Shown: piece after piece, positions 11,095-20,605 of the stretch
Position numbering within the stretch: position 1 is the stretch's first letter
Layout of the letters: every line of letters starts with the position of its first letter
Translations under genes and position numbers: made by a program
The notes under the pieces: generated by a model
Told to the model about the DNA's origin: nothing
What the model saw: the letters and a program-made list of their open reading frames with translations, nothing else
The model's database searches: none
From: Pseudoclavibacter sp. 13-3
GTDB taxonomy: Bacteria > Actinomycetota > Actinomycetes > Actinomycetales > Microbacteriaceae
DNA: 64,000 bases
Direction of reading: 5' to 3'
NCBI RefSeq assembly: GCF_021168475.1
Contig: NZ_JAJOZT010000004.1
Location: 62,001 to 126,000 of the forward strand

Positions 11095-13230
11095 TCATCG
11101 GAGGTCGGCCTTCTGCACGCTGCGCAGTTCGCTCTTCACGTCTTTGAGCTCGTCGCGCAAGCGCGCCGCCAGTTCGAACTGCAGCTCTTTGGCCGCCTGG
11201 AGCATCTGCTCGTTGAGCTCTGCCGCCAGCTTCGAGAGCTCCTCGATGCCGTGAGCGTCTTCGAACCGAGGTGCCGGACCGGTATCACCGGCGGAGCCGA
11301 TCGAGGTCTCGACCCCGACTGCATCGGCCGTCCTCTGATGGCCGCGGCCGTGCTTGGCGGCGCCCCGAGCTCTGCGCCCGTGACCGGACATGAGCTCTTG
11401 GGTGTCTTGGTCTTCGCGGATGATCTGGTCGGTGATGTCGGCGATCTTCTTGCGCAGCGGCTGGGGGTCGATGCCGTGGTCGTCGTTGTACTGCTTCTGG
11501 ATCTCGCGGCGCCGATTCGTCTCTTCGATGGCGCGACGCATCGAGTCGGTGACGGTGTCGGCGTACATGTGCACCTCGCCGCTGACGTTTCGCGCGGCTC
11601 GACCGATCGTCTGCACGAGCGAAGTGGTGGAACGCAGGAACCCCTCTTTGTCGGCATCGAGGATGGCGACCAGGCTGACCTCTGGAAGGTCGAGACCCTC
11701 TCTGAGCAGATTGATGCCGACGAGCACGTCGAAGGTGCCGCGTCGCAGCTCGGTGAGCAGCTCGACTCGGCGCAGCGTGTCGACGTCTGAGTGCAGGTAT
11801 TCGACCCGCACGCCGTTGTCAGCGAGGAACTCGGTGAGGTCTTCGGCCATCTTCTTGGTGAGCGTCGTGACCAGCACCCGCTCGTCGCGGTCGACGCGCA
11901 GTCTGATCTGCTCGAGCAGGTCGTCGATCTGACCCTTGGACGGTTTGACCACGACGAGCGGGTCGAGCAGCCCGGTCGGGCGGATGATCTGCTCGACCAC
12001 GCCGTCGGCATGCGACAGCTCGTACTGGCCGGGTGTCGCCGAGAGGTAGACGGTCTGACCGACCCGGTCTTCGAACTCGTTCCACCGCAGCGGGCGGTTG
12101 TCCATCGCACTGGGCAGACGGAAGCCGTGCTCGACGAGCGTGCGCTTGCGAGAGGCGTCGCCCTCGTACATGCCGCCGATCTGCGGCACCGTCACATGAG
12201 ACTCGTCGATGACGGTCAGAAAGTCATCGGGAAAGTAGTCGAGCAGACAGTGCGGGGGCTCGCCGGGCGCACGCCCGTCGATGTAGCGCGAATAGTTCTC
12301 GATGCCGCTGCAGAAGCCGATCTGCTCGAGCATCTCGAGGTCGTAGCTGGTGCGCATCTTCAGTCGCTGGGCCTCGAGCAGCTTGTTCTGCTTCTCGAAC
12401 TCGTGCAGCCGCACGTCGAGGTCGTCCTGGATCTCGCCGATGGCGCGCCGCATCGTCTGGTCGCTCGCGACGTAGTGCGATGCCGGAAAGATCGCGACGG
12501 CGTCTTCGGTCTTCAGAATCTCACCGGTCAGCGGGTGCAGCGATGAGAGCGACTCGACCTCGTCGCCGAAGAGCTCGATGCGAATCGCGTGCTCGTCATA
12601 GACCGGGATGATCTCGATGGTGTCTCCGCGGACCCGGAAGTTGCCGCGCACGAACTCGACGTCGTTGCGCTTGTACTGCATGTCGAGAAAACGGTGCACG
12701 AGCTCGTCTCGATCGATGCGGTCGCCCACGTGCAGCGGCAGCATCGCCTGCAGGTATTCGTCTGGTGTGGCCAGACCGTAGATGCACGACACGGTCGAGA
12801 CCACGACCACATCTCGCCGGCTCAGCAGAGAGCGCGTCGCCGAGTGGCGCAGTCGTTCGACCTCGGCGTTGACCGAGGAGTCTTTCTCGATGAAGGTGTC
12901 AGTCTGTGGCACGTAGGCCTCGGGCTGATAGTAGTCGTAGTACGAGACGAAGTACTCGACGGCGTTGTGCGGCAGCAGCTCGCGAAACTCATTGGCGAGC
13001 TGGGCCGCCAGCGTCTTGTTGTGCGCGAGCACGAGCGCGGGTCGTTGCAGGCGTTCGATGAGCCACGCAGTCGTCGCGGACTTGCCGGTGCCGGTCGCAC
13101 CGAGCAGCACGACGTCACGCTCGCCGTCGCGAAGACGACGCACGAGTTGGTCGATCGCCTGAGGCTGATCGCCGGAGGGCTGGTACGGGCTGACGACCTC
13201 GAACGGTCGCACTTCACGGGTCGGCTGCAC
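11095..13230 (-). CDS. uvrB: UvrABC system protein B (excinuclease helicase)
   Basis: Damage-verifying helicase that loads UvrC. The 711-residue protein has Walker A GATGTGKS (44-51), the beta-hairpin [12 protein letters not shown] (around 97-108), helicase motifs, and the C-terminal UVR motif around [18 protein letters not shown] that contacts UvrC. A perfect LexA-type palindrome lies 33 nt upstream of the start, so SOS induction is expected. uvrA follows 130 nt downstream in the same direction. Confidence 0.98.
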   Translation of the reverse strand: MQPTREVRPFEVVSPYQPSGDQPQAIDQLVRRLRDGERDVVLLGATGTGKSATTAWLIERLQRPALVLAHNKTLAAQLANEFRELLPHNAVEYFVSYYDYYQPEAYVPQTDTFIEKDSSVNAEVERLRHSATRSLLSRRDVVVVSTVSCIYGLATPDEYLQAMLPLHVGDRIDRDELVHRFLDMQYKRNDVEFVRGNFRVRGDTIEIIPVYDEHAIRIELFGDEVESLSSLHPLTGEILKTEDAVAIFPASHYVASDQTMRRAIGEIQDDLDVRLHEFEKQNKLLEAQRLKMRTSYDLEMLEQIGFCSGIENYSRYIDGRAPGEPPHCLLDYFPDDFLTVIDESHVTVPQIGGMYEGDASRKRTLVEHGFRLPSAMDNRPLRWNEFEDRVGQTVYLSATPGQYELSHADGVVEQIIRPTGLLDPLVVVKPSKGQIDDLLEQIRLRVDRDERVLVTTLTKKMAEDLTEFLADNGVRVEYLHSDVDTLRRVELLTELRRGTFDVLVGINLLREGLDLPEVSLVAILDADKEGFLRSTTSLVQTIGRAARNVSGEVHMYADTVTDSMRRAIEETNRRREIQKQYNDDHGIDPQPLRKKIADITDQIIREDQDTQELMSGHGRRARGAAKHGRGHQRTADAVGVETSIGSAGDTGPAPRFEDAHGIEELSKLAAELNEQMLQAAKELQFELAARLRDELKDVKSELRSVQKADLR

Positions 13231-13262
13231 GCTGACAGTCTAGTCGCAGAAACGCCAGAGAT

Positions 13263-13276
13263 CGAACCTATGTTCG
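13263..13276. promoter_or_regulatory. LexA/SOS box upstream of uvrB
   Basis: The palindrome CGAAC-CTAT-GTTCG matches the actinobacterial/Bacillus-type SOS box (CGAAC-N4-GTTCG) perfectly and extends one base on each side (TCGAACCTATGTTCGA). It lies 32-46 nt upstream of the uvrB start codon, a normal operator position. LexA binding is inferred from the motif and target gene. Confidence 0.85.
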
Positions 13277-13287
13277 AATGCGATGTC

Positions 13288-13578
13288 TCAGTCGGCGAGA
13301 ATGGAGTTCCACTCAGGATGCCGTTCGAACCATCTCGCCGCATACCAGCAGGTCGGACGAATGCGGAGCCCGCCCTGTTCGCTGATCAGCGTGACGGCCT
13401 GCTCGACAGCCTGCCCGGCGTAGCCGTGACCGCGCAGCGCCGGCGGCGTGAAGACGTGGGTCAGCGCGATGACCGACTGCCGATTGATGGAGTAGTCGAC
13501 TGCGCTGAGCAGCGCACCGGCTTCATCGCGCAGAACGAAACGCTCGGCCTCGATGTCTTGGGCGAATGTGGTGCTCAT
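13288..13578 (-). CDS. Small GNAT-like N-acetyltransferase (YjdJ/NATD1 type)
   Basis: Short single-domain acetyltransferase homologue of the COG2388 (YjdJ/NATD1) group. The protein is 96 aa from ATG 13578; an in-frame upstream extension of about 40 residues is basic and unlike the family. The acetyl-CoA loop appears as ALRGHGYAGQAVEQAV and the C-terminal signature as RPTCWYAARWFERHPEW. The natural substrate of this group is unknown. It lies just upstream of uvrB on the same strand, so the SOS box sits between its stop codon and uvrB. Confidence 0.85.
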   Translation of the reverse strand: MSTTFAQDIEAERFVLRDEAGALLSAVDYSINRQSVIALTHVFTPPALRGHGYAGQAVEQAVTLISEQGGLRIRPTCWYAARWFERHPEWNSILAD

Positions 13579-13714
13579 GGCCCCAATGGTAGCGGAGCCC
13601 CTCGGCTTTGTCAGTGAGGATTCAGACCGTCTGCGCCCGTCGAAGGGCTGAGCCTGCCACGATGCCAGCCGGGCGTTTCGGCTCCCGCCGCTGAACATCC
13701 GCCGTCATCGTCGG

Positions 13715-14314
13715 TCACAGGTATGCCGAGGCCATCTGGTGCCAGACCTGCAGGGCGTTGCGCTCGGTGTCGGCGATCGTTCCAGAGGCGTCGACCACGA
13801 AGTCGGCGATCGCCTCGCGATCTTCGTCGCTGACCTGTGCGGCCACCCTCTGGGCTGCTTCGATGACGGTGTACGCGCGGTCTGACATCAGGCGATCGAT
13901 GCGCTCCTCTTCGGGGGCGCTGACGGTCACGACGGCGTCGAACGACTGGGGCACGCCTGCCTCGACGAGCAGGGGCACGTCATAGATCACGATCGACTCC
14001 TCCGGCGCCTTCGCGATCTTCTCGGCCACGCGGTCGCGCACGTGCGGGTGCACGATGGCATTCAGCTGCGCCAGCTTCGCCGGATCGTTGAAGACCCGTT
14101 CGGCCAGAGCCTTGCGATCGAGGGTGCCATCGGCATTGATCACCTCGTCGCCGAAGGTATCGCGGATCTGCTGCAGCGCGGGCTGCCCGGGTTCGACGAC
14201 TTCACGGGACACCTGGTCGGCGTCGATCACACGGGCGCCCTGTCGGGCGAAGATGCCGGCCACAGTCGATTTGCCTGCAGCGATTCCACCAGTGAGTGCG
14301 ATGACGGTCGGCAT
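13715..14314 (-). CDS. coaE: Dephospho-CoA kinase
   Basis: Last enzyme of coenzyme A synthesis, phosphorylating the 3'-hydroxyl of dephospho-CoA. The 199-residue protein has the P-loop GGIAAGKS at 9-16, ARVIDADQVSREVVEPG in the CoA-binding region, and IVYDVPLLVEAG. It lies downstream of rpsA but beyond a strong terminator, so it may be read from its own promoter within 14315-14445 or by readthrough. Confidence 0.96.
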   Translation of the reverse strand: MPTVIALTGGIAAGKSTVAGIFARQGARVIDADQVSREVVEPGQPALQQIRDTFGDEVINADGTLDRKALAERVFNDPAKLAQLNAIVHPHVRDRVAEKIAKAPEESIVIYDVPLLVEAGVPQSFDAVVTVSAPEEERIDRLMSDRAYTVIEAAQRVAAQVSDEDREAIADFVVDASGTIADTERNALQVWHQMASAYL

Positions 14315-14342
14315 GTCTCAACTCTACCGCTCACACGCAAGA

Positions 14343-14377
14343 CCGCCCCGCACACCGAAGATCGGCGTGCGGGGCGG
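14343..14377 (-). terminator. Hairpin terminator after rpsA
   Basis: An 11-bp uninterrupted stem (CCGCCCCGCAC with GTGCGGGGCGG) with a second 4-bp stem in the loop (CCGA-AGA-TCGG). It lies 69 nt past the rpsA stop, before coaE. No U-run follows. The arms are symmetric, so direction is taken from gene context. Confidence 0.75.
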
Positions 14378-14445
14378 CCTCTGTCAGAATTCCCGGAACG
14401 TCTCAGCTCAGCAGGTCTCCCTGTGCCTCAGACGCTCCGACGAAC

Positions 14446-15903
14446 TCAGTGCTGCTCGAGCTGCTCCTTGAGCGCGGCGAGCGACGCATCGTCGGCCAGC
14501 GTGCCCTCGTGCTCGTTCGAGCTGTACGAGGTCGCCGAAGTCGACTCGCTTGCACCGAAGCCGGCCTCTGACTCCTTGGCGTTCTGCTCGGCGACCTGCT
14601 TCTTGTGGGCCTCCCACAGAGCCTGGGCCTTGGCGTACTCCTGCTCCCACTTCTCGCGGGCCTCTTCGAAGCCGGGCTTCCACTCGTTGGTCTCGGGGTC
14701 GAAGCCTTCGGGGTACTTGTAGTTGCCCTGCTCGTCGTACTCGGTCACCATGCCGTACAGCGCGGGATCGAAGTCGGTCGACTCGGGATCGATGCCCTCG
14801 TTGGCCTGCTTGAGCGACAGCGAGATGCGACGACGGTCGAGGTCGATGTCGATGATGCGCACGAAGACCTCCTGGCCGACCTGCACGACCTGCTCGGCGA
14901 GGTCGATGTGGCGGTTCGAGAGCTCTGAGATGTGCACCAGCCCCTCGATGCCGTCGGCGACACGCACGAACGCGCCGAACGGAACGAGCTTGGTGACCTT
15001 GCCGGGGGCCAGCTGGCCGATGGCGTGGGTGCGGGCGAAGACCTGCCACGGATCTTCCTGCGTCGCCTTGAGCGACAGCGAGACGCGCTCGCGGTCACGC
15101 TCGACCGAGAGCACCTCGACGGTGACCTCCTGGCCGACCTTGACCACGTCTGACGCGTGCTCGATGTGCTTCCAGCTGAGCTCCGAGACGTGCACGAGGC
15201 CGTCGACGCCGCCGAGGTCGACGAACGCGCCGAAGTTGACGATCGACGAGACGACGCCCTTGCGGATCTGGCCGGGGCGCAGCTCGTTGAGGAACGAGGT
15301 GCGGGTGGCCGACTGGGTCTCTTCGAGCAGCGCACGACGCGACAGCACCACATTGTTGCGGTTCTTGTCGAGCTCCAGAATCTTGGCCTCGAGCTCCTGG
15401 CCCAGGTACGGGGTCAGGTCGCGCACGCGACGCAGCTCGATCAGCGATGCGGGCAGGAAGCCGCGCAGGCCGATGTCGACGATCAGGCCGCCCTTGACGA
15501 CCTCGATGACCGTGCCCTTGACGACACCGTCGGCTTCCTTGATCTTCTCGACGTCGCCCCAGGCGCGCTCGTACTGCGCACGCTTCTTCGACAGGATGAG
15601 GCGGCCTTCTTTGTCTTCTTTCTGAAGAACCAGCGCTTCGACCTCGTCGCCGACCTTGACGACCTCGTCGGGGTCGACGTCATGCTTGATCGAGAGTTCG
15701 CGTGAGGGGATGACACCCTCGGTCTTGTAGCCGACATCGAGGAGTACCTCGTCGCGGTCGATCTTGACGACGGTGCCTGTGATCAGGTCGCCGTCATTGA
15801 AGAATTTCAGCGTCTTTTCGACCGCTGCCAGGAAGTCCTCTGATGAGCCGATGTCGTTGACGGCGATCTGCTCGGGGGCCTTCTGGTCGATTTCAGTTGA
15901 CAT
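14446..15903 (-). CDS. rpsA: 30S ribosomal protein S1
   Basis: RNA-binding ribosomal protein that helps recruit mRNA to the 30S subunit. The 485-residue protein contains four S1 (OB-fold) repeats between about residues 38 and 365, seen as repeated GTVV..DVGYKTEGVIPSREL, VDIGLRGFLPASLI, NFGAFVDLGGVDGLVHVSELS and PFGAFVRVADGIEGLVHISELS. An acidic/polar C-terminal tail of about 110 residues follows. Actinobacterial S1 usually has four repeats, unlike the six in E. coli. It has its own upstream region and terminator. Confidence 0.97.
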   Translation of the reverse strand: MSTEIDQKAPEQIAVNDIGSSEDFLAAVEKTLKFFNDGDLITGTVVKIDRDEVLLDVGYKTEGVIPSRELSIKHDVDPDEVVKVGDEVEALVLQKEDKEGRLILSKKRAQYERAWGDVEKIKEADGVVKGTVIEVVKGGLIVDIGLRGFLPASLIELRRVRDLTPYLGQELEAKILELDKNRNNVVLSRRALLEETQSATRTSFLNELRPGQIRKGVVSSIVNFGAFVDLGGVDGLVHVSELSWKHIEHASDVVKVGQEVTVEVLSVERDRERVSLSLKATQEDPWQVFARTHAIGQLAPGKVTKLVPFGAFVRVADGIEGLVHISELSNRHIDLAEQVVQVGQEVFVRIIDIDLDRRRISLSLKQANEGIDPESTDFDPALYGMVTEYDEQGNYKYPEGFDPETNEWKPGFEEAREKWEQEYAKAQALWEAHKKQVAEQNAKESEAGFGASESTSATSYSSNEHEGTLADDASLAALKEQLEQH

Positions 15904-16027
15904 TGAGTGGGTACTCCAGTGCGTGTGCTGCTCAGGTCGGGCGAGCCCGGCATTGGCCGCACTCTACTGCTCCCGACGATGGATGTAGGTGTGGATCTCA
16001 CTCGGTTCGAGCATGACCCATTGTGCA

Positions 16028-16057
16028 ACACTACCGGGTCTGATAAGCCCAGGGCAA
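16028..16057 (-). promoter_or_regulatory. Possible rpsA promoter
   Basis: On the minus strand TTGCCC (16052-16057) and TAGTGT (16028-16033) are separated by 18 nt, about 125 nt upstream of the rpsA ATG and within the 194-nt rpsA-thiL gap. It matches a housekeeping promoter only partly; a long leader would be consistent with autoregulation of S1, which is inference. Confidence 0.3.
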
Positions 16058-16097
16058 ACACATCGCCCGCGACACGCCGCGGTTTCCGGGGCGTCGC

Positions 16098-17105
16098 TCA
16101 GCTGTGCCTGAAGTGGTCGAACCCCAGGTACTCCGTGGGCCGCCCGCTGAGCAGCACGCCGTGGTCGCCGCGCTCGATCACGGTGCCCACCGCCTCGAAC
16201 CCCTCGGGCAGTTCGGCATCGGCCGCAAACGTGCCGAGCAGGCCGAAGTCCTCTCCCCCGGCCATGACCAGCTCCCACGGGTCGACGCCGAGCGTGTGAC
16301 GAGTCCAGCCGAGATCGGCGCAGCGGGCGGCGAGCGCACCTGAGACGAAGTCGAGAGTGACGTCGGATGCTGCGGCGATTCTGGCGGCGTCGCGCGCGAG
16401 CCCGTCTGACACGTCGATGAGCGAGTGCGCGCCGAACGCGGCCGCACGAGCACCCAGCGCGACCGGCGGATGCGGGCGCAGCTGGGCATCCACCGCATGC
16501 TGGATCGTGCCCGTGCGCTCGAGACCGCGCAGGTCGGGGTCGTCGGTGCGCTCGCCCATCAGAATGCGCAGGCCGGCGGCCGCGAACCCGAGCAGGCCAG
16601 CATAGGCGATCACGTCGCCGAGCAGCGCCCCGCCCCGGGTGACCGGCTCGGCCACCTCGCCGTAGCTGGTCGCCTGCGAGGTGAACAGTCGTGCGTGCGA
16701 GAGGTCGCCGCCCCAGATCGACACCTGTGGGGCGAGCTCGCCGACCGCGTCGCGCACCCCGCGCGCGTACCCGATGAGGTCGGCGACAGTCGCGTCGTGC
16801 CCGAGCCCCAGGGCCATCACCAGACCGGTCGGCCGTGCACCCATCGCACCGATGTCTGAGAGGTTGACCGCAGCCGTCTTCCAGCCGACGTCGTAGGCGC
16901 TGAACTCGGGAAAGACGAAGTCTTCGTGCTCGATCAGGATGTCGCTCGAGGTCACCAGGCGCAGGCCGGGGGTCACCGTGATGACCGCGGCGTCGTCGTT
17001 CTCGACCTCGGTCGGGTGCCTCCCGACCGGGTACGCCTGCCGCAGGATGGCGACGATCTGCTCTTCGGCGAGATCGCCGACACGGGTGGTGAGTGAGACT
17101 TTCAT
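16098..17105 (-). CDS. thiL: Thiamine-monophosphate kinase
   Basis: Phosphorylates thiamine monophosphate to thiamine diphosphate with ATP. The 335-residue protein belongs to the AIR-synthase/ThiL fold: metal-binding END-DAAV near the start, TSSDILIEHEDF, and WKTAAVNLSDIGAMGARP, then DVSDGLARDAARIA and GGEDFGLL. Its ATG overlaps the polA stop by one base (TGATG), so it is probably translated by coupling to polA. Confidence 0.95.
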   Translation of the reverse strand: MKVSLTTRVGDLAEEQIVAILRQAYPVGRHPTEVENDDAAVITVTPGLRLVTSSDILIEHEDFVFPEFSAYDVGWKTAAVNLSDIGAMGARPTGLVMALGLGHDATVADLIGYARGVRDAVGELAPQVSIWGGDLSHARLFTSQATSYGEVAEPVTRGGALLGDVIAYAGLLGFAAAGLRILMGERTDDPDLRGLERTGTIQHAVDAQLRPHPPVALGARAAAFGAHSLIDVSDGLARDAARIAAASDVTLDFVSGALAARCADLGWTRHTLGVDPWELVMAGGEDFGLLGTFAADAELPEGFEAVGTVIERGDHGVLLSGRPTEYLGFDHFRHS

Positions 17106-19960
17106 CAGTGCGCGGCTCGGTTCCAGCTGGTGCCGACGCCGATGTGCACGTCGAGCGGCACATCGAGGCTGGCCGCGTTGCCCATCGCGTCGGTGACGAG
17201 GCCGCGCACGGCGTCGAGCTCGCCGTCGGCCACTTCGAGGATGAGCTCGTCGTGCACCTGCAGCAGCAGCCGCGAGCGCAGCCCCTGCGTCGCGAGACGC
17301 CGATCGACGGCGAGCATCGCGAGCTTGATGATGTCTGCGGCGCTGCCCTGGATGGGCGCGTTGAGCGCGGCACGCTCGGCGTTGTCGCGCACGCGACGGT
17401 CGCGGGAGTGCAGATCGCCGAAGGGGCGCCGTCTGCCGTAGATCGTCTCGGTGTAGCCGTCGACGCGAGCCTGCTCGACCACGTTGCGCAGATAGTCGCG
17501 CACACCGCCGAATCGACGGAAGTAGCCGGACATCAGGTCTTTGGCCTCGTCTCGTGAGATGCGCAGCTGGTTGGCCAGCCCGAAGGCGCTGAGCCCGTAG
17601 ACGAGCCCGTAGCTCATCGCCTTGACTTTCGAGCGCATCTCGGGCGTCACCTCGTCGGGCGTCACCCCGAACACCTTCGACCCGACGTAGCGGTGCAGGT
17701 CCTCGCCCGAGTTGAACGCCTCGATGAGCCCCTCGTCGCGCGAGACATGGGCCATGATGCGCATCTCGATCTGCGAGTAGTCGGCACTGATCAGGGTCTC
17801 GTATTCAGAGCCCGAGACGAACTGGTCGCGAATGCGCCGCCCCTCTTCACTGCGCACCGGGATGTTCTGCAGGTTGGGGTCGGTCGAGCTCAGGCGACCG
17901 GTCGCGGTGCCCGTCTGCTGGTACGTGGTGTGGATGCGGCCGTCGTCGGCGACGGTGCGGCGCAGGCTGACCACCATCTGGGCGAGCTTGGTCGCGTCGC
18001 GGTGTGCGGCGAGCAGGTCGAGAAACGGATGCTGAGTCTGCTCGTAGAGGGCGGTGAGGGCGGCCTGGTTGGTCGAGTAGCCGGTCTTCGTCTTGCGCGT
18101 CTTCGGCATGCCCAGCTCGTCGAAGAGCACCTGCTGCAGCTGTTTCGGACTCGCCAGGTTCGTCTCGTGGCCGATGACTTTGTACGCCTCTGATGCGATG
18201 TCACGGGCCTTGTCGGCGAAGCTGTCTCCGAGCTCCTCGAGCCCGTCGACGTTGACCGCGATGCCGGTCGCCTCCATCTTGGCCAGCACGGGCGAGAGGG
18301 GCAGCTCGATGTCGCGCAGCACCTGACCGCCGCGCGTGGTGTCGAGCGAGCGCACGAGCTCGCGGCCGAGCACGAGGGTCTGCCACGCCGCGAGCGCCGT
18401 GTCGCGATCGGCCCCCGATGCGATCGCAGAGCCTCCGGCGGCTGACGAGGCAGCGTCATCGACCTCGCCGGCCACGTCGAAGAGCGTCTCGTCGGCGGCC
18501 TCGTGCTCGAACTGCGAGGTGAAGAAGAGGTCTTCGCTCGCCCGCAGCGAATAGTCGCTGCGCGTCGAGTCGAAGAGATACCAGGCCAGCTCGGAGTCGA
18601 GCACGACCCCGCCGACGGCCTCGCCCACGCTGCGCTCCTCGGGGTCACGCGCAGCGGTGATGCCCGCACGGTCGAGCTCGTGCAGCGCCTGCTTGAGCCC
18701 GTGCACCGCTTTGGGGTGCTCGCCGGCGAGCCACTGGTGCAGCGCGGCGCGGCTCGTCGTGTCCGAGCTGTCGGGCAGCGCGGCCACGCGCGACTCGTCT
18801 GCCGTGGCGAGCGCCATCGCGATCGGGCTGCCGTCGGCGACCTCGAAGGCCAGACCGACTGTGGCATCCGCGCCCAGCGACGCGGCCCAGGCGAGCAGCG
18901 CCGGCACCGAGGCGGCCACGACCGCAGCCGGCGGCTCGGCCGTGATCACCGGCACCGGCAGACCGCCGTTGTGCGTCTGCCTGACCGGGGATGCCGTGGT
19001 CCCCTCGACCGCGCCGCTCGCGTCGACATCGATGCCGCTGACCGGCACCGCACGCTGCCTGACTTTGTGCAGCTGCCCGTCGAGCCCCTGAACGCGCGCC
19101 TTCATGGTGCGCAGCTCGAGCTCGGTGAAGACCTGTTCGACGCGCTCGTGGTCGACGCCGCGCACCAACAGATCGTCGAGGGCCACGGGCAGCTCGAGAT
19201 CGCGGCGCAGTCGGTTCAGTCGGCGGTTGCGCTCGACGTCGCCGATATGCGCCCGCAGACTCTCGCCCACCTTGCCGGTGATCGTCTCGGCGCTGGCGAT
19301 GATGTCATTGACGTCGCCGTACTTGTTGATCCATTTGGCGGCCGTCTTGGGCCCGACTCCGGGCACGCCCGGCAGATTGTCGCTGGTCTCGCCGACCAGC
19401 GCGGCGATGTCTGGGTAGTGCTCGGGCGGCACACCGTATTTCTCTTGCACGGCGTCGGGCGTGAACCGGGCCAGCTGGCTGACGCCCTTGACCGGGTAGA
19501 GCAGCGTCACGTTCTCGTCGACGAGCTGGAAGGTGTCGCGATCGCCGCTGACCACCAGCACGCGTTCGCCGGCCTGCTCGGCCACCAGGCTCAGCGTGGC
19601 GAGGATGTCATCGGCCTCGAAGTTCTCTTTGGTGATGACCGTGATGTTCATCGCCTCGAGCACCTGCTGCAGGTGCTCGACCTGACCTTTGAACTCCTCG
19701 GGCGTCTCACCGCGCGTGCCCTTGTACTCGGGGTACTCCTCGGTGCGGAACGAGTGGCGTGACAGGTCGAAGGCGACCGCGATGCGGGTCGGACGCTCCT
19801 TGTCCAGCAGGTTCAGCAGCATCCCCAGAAAGCCGTGGATGGCGTTGGTGTGCAGCCCCGACTCGAGCTGGAAGCTCTCGGGGGGCAGAGCGTAGAAGGC
19901 CCGAAAGGCGAGCGAGTGCCCGTCGATGACCATCAGAGTGTCTCGGGAGGTGTCAGTCAC
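17105..19960 (-). CDS. polA: DNA polymerase I
   Basis: Replication and repair polymerase. I chose GTG 19960 (951 aa, MTDTSRDTLMVIDGHSLAFRAFY) because AAGGTGG lies upstream; an earlier start would add about 32 unrelated residues. Domains: 5'-3' exonuclease/FEN (about 1-300), a degenerate 3'-5' exonuclease (about 350-530) in which I do not see the metal-binding DTE motif, and the family A polymerase with ATGRLSSTDPNLQNIPVR, SADYSQIEMR, KAMSYGLVYG and QVHDELILEV. Loss of proofreading residues is typical of actinobacterial Pol I. Confidence 0.97.
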   Translation of the reverse strand: MTDTSRDTLMVIDGHSLAFRAFYALPPESFQLESGLHTNAIHGFLGMLLNLLDKERPTRIAVAFDLSRHSFRTEEYPEYKGTRGETPEEFKGQVEHLQQVLEAMNITVITKENFEADDILATLSLVAEQAGERVLVVSGDRDTFQLVDENVTLLYPVKGVSQLARFTPDAVQEKYGVPPEHYPDIAALVGETSDNLPGVPGVGPKTAAKWINKYGDVNDIIASAETITGKVGESLRAHIGDVERNRRLNRLRRDLELPVALDDLLVRGVDHERVEQVFTELELRTMKARVQGLDGQLHKVRQRAVPVSGIDVDASGAVEGTTASPVRQTHNGGLPVPVITAEPPAAVVAASVPALLAWAASLGADATVGLAFEVADGSPIAMALATADESRVAALPDSSDTTSRAALHQWLAGEHPKAVHGLKQALHELDRAGITAARDPEERSVGEAVGGVVLDSELAWYLFDSTRSDYSLRASEDLFFTSQFEHEAADETLFDVAGEVDDAASSAAGGSAIASGADRDTALAAWQTLVLGRELVRSLDTTRGGQVLRDIELPLSPVLAKMEATGIAVNVDGLEELGDSFADKARDIASEAYKVIGHETNLASPKQLQQVLFDELGMPKTRKTKTGYSTNQAALTALYEQTQHPFLDLLAAHRDATKLAQMVVSLRRTVADDGRIHTTYQQTGTATGRLSSTDPNLQNIPVRSEEGRRIRDQFVSGSEYETLISADYSQIEMRIMAHVSRDEGLIEAFNSGEDLHRYVGSKVFGVTPDEVTPEMRSKVKAMSYGLVYGLSAFGLANQLRISRDEAKDLMSGYFRRFGGVRDYLRNVVEQARVDGYTETIYGRRRPFGDLHSRDRRVRDNAERAALNAPIQGSAADIIKLAMLAVDRRLATQGLRSRLLLQVHDELILEVADGELDAVRGLVTDAMGNAASLDVPLDVHIGVGTSWNRAAH

Positions 19961-20079
19961 GCCCACCACCTTACCCGGCGAATGATCGCGCAGCCGTGCT
20001 CGCCTCATGCGGGCCGCGACGGCGGGGTATCCTCTGCTGCACGACCAGTTCTGCACATCACCGACCTGAAGGAGGACAC

Positions 20080-20511
20080 ATGTCGATCATCGATGCAGCC
20101 CGAACGGATGCCGCCCGGCGCCTGCTGGAGCAGCGCGGAACGCTCGGCGAGCTCGCCGAGAAGCTGGGCATCGCGTTGGTGAGCCTCTCGGCCGACGAGG
20201 CCGTGGCGACGATGCCCGCCGAGGGCAACCGCCAGCCCTACGGCGTCGTCAACGGCGGAGCCTATGTGACGCTCGGCGAGACCCTCGGGTCATTCGCCGC
20301 GAACGTGCACGCCATCGATCGCGACAAGGTCGCCGTGGGCATCGAGATCAATGCGACCCACACTCGCTCGGTGCGCACCGGCACCGTGACCGGCACCTGC
20401 CGGGCGCTGCACCTCGGCGGCACGCTGACCACGCATGAGATCACGATCACCGACGAGCAGGATCGCCTCGTCTCGACGGTGCGGATCACCAACTTTCTGC
20501 GCAACGCCTGA
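20080..20511 (+). CDS. Hotdog-fold thioesterase (PaaI-like)
   Basis: Acyl-CoA thioesterase-like protein of the PaaI/4HBT hotdog family, 143 aa from ATG 20080, preceded by AAGGAGG. The hotdog signature NRQPYGVVNGGAYVTLGET includes the family's HGG-type turn (here NGG) and the helix-starting GE, which supplies the likely catalytic acid; IEINATHTRSVRTGTVTG forms the substrate strands. In menaquinone-using actinobacteria close relatives are annotated as DHNA-CoA thioesterases, but the substrate cannot be read from sequence here. It converges on the ANTAR regulator. Confidence 0.88.
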   Translation: MSIIDAARTDAARRLLEQRGTLGELAEKLGIALVSLSADEAVATMPAEGNRQPYGVVNGGAYVTLGETLGSFAANVHAIDRDKVAVGIEINATHTRSVRTGTVTGTCRALHLGGTLTTHEITITDEQDRLVSTVRITNFLRNA

Positions 20512-20525
20512 CCCCGCTGACAGAC

Positions 20526-20565
20526 GACAGACGCCGCACCGGTTCGTCTCGGTGCGGCGTCTGTC
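20526..20565. terminator. Bidirectional hairpin terminator
   Basis: A 15-16-bp perfect stem (GACAGACGCCGCACC with its complement GGTGCGGCGTCTGTC) around a short loop lies between the convergent thioesterase and ANTAR genes. By symmetry it can serve both. Confidence 0.85.
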
Positions 20566-20605
20566 TGCGTGTCAGCGCTCGGTGACGGTCTGAACCCGTC
20601 AGTGA

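Noticed and set aside
18503-19762. Plus-strand 419-codon frame opposite polA
   Set aside because: Shadow of the polA coding sequence; Arg/His/Asp-rich translation without family features.
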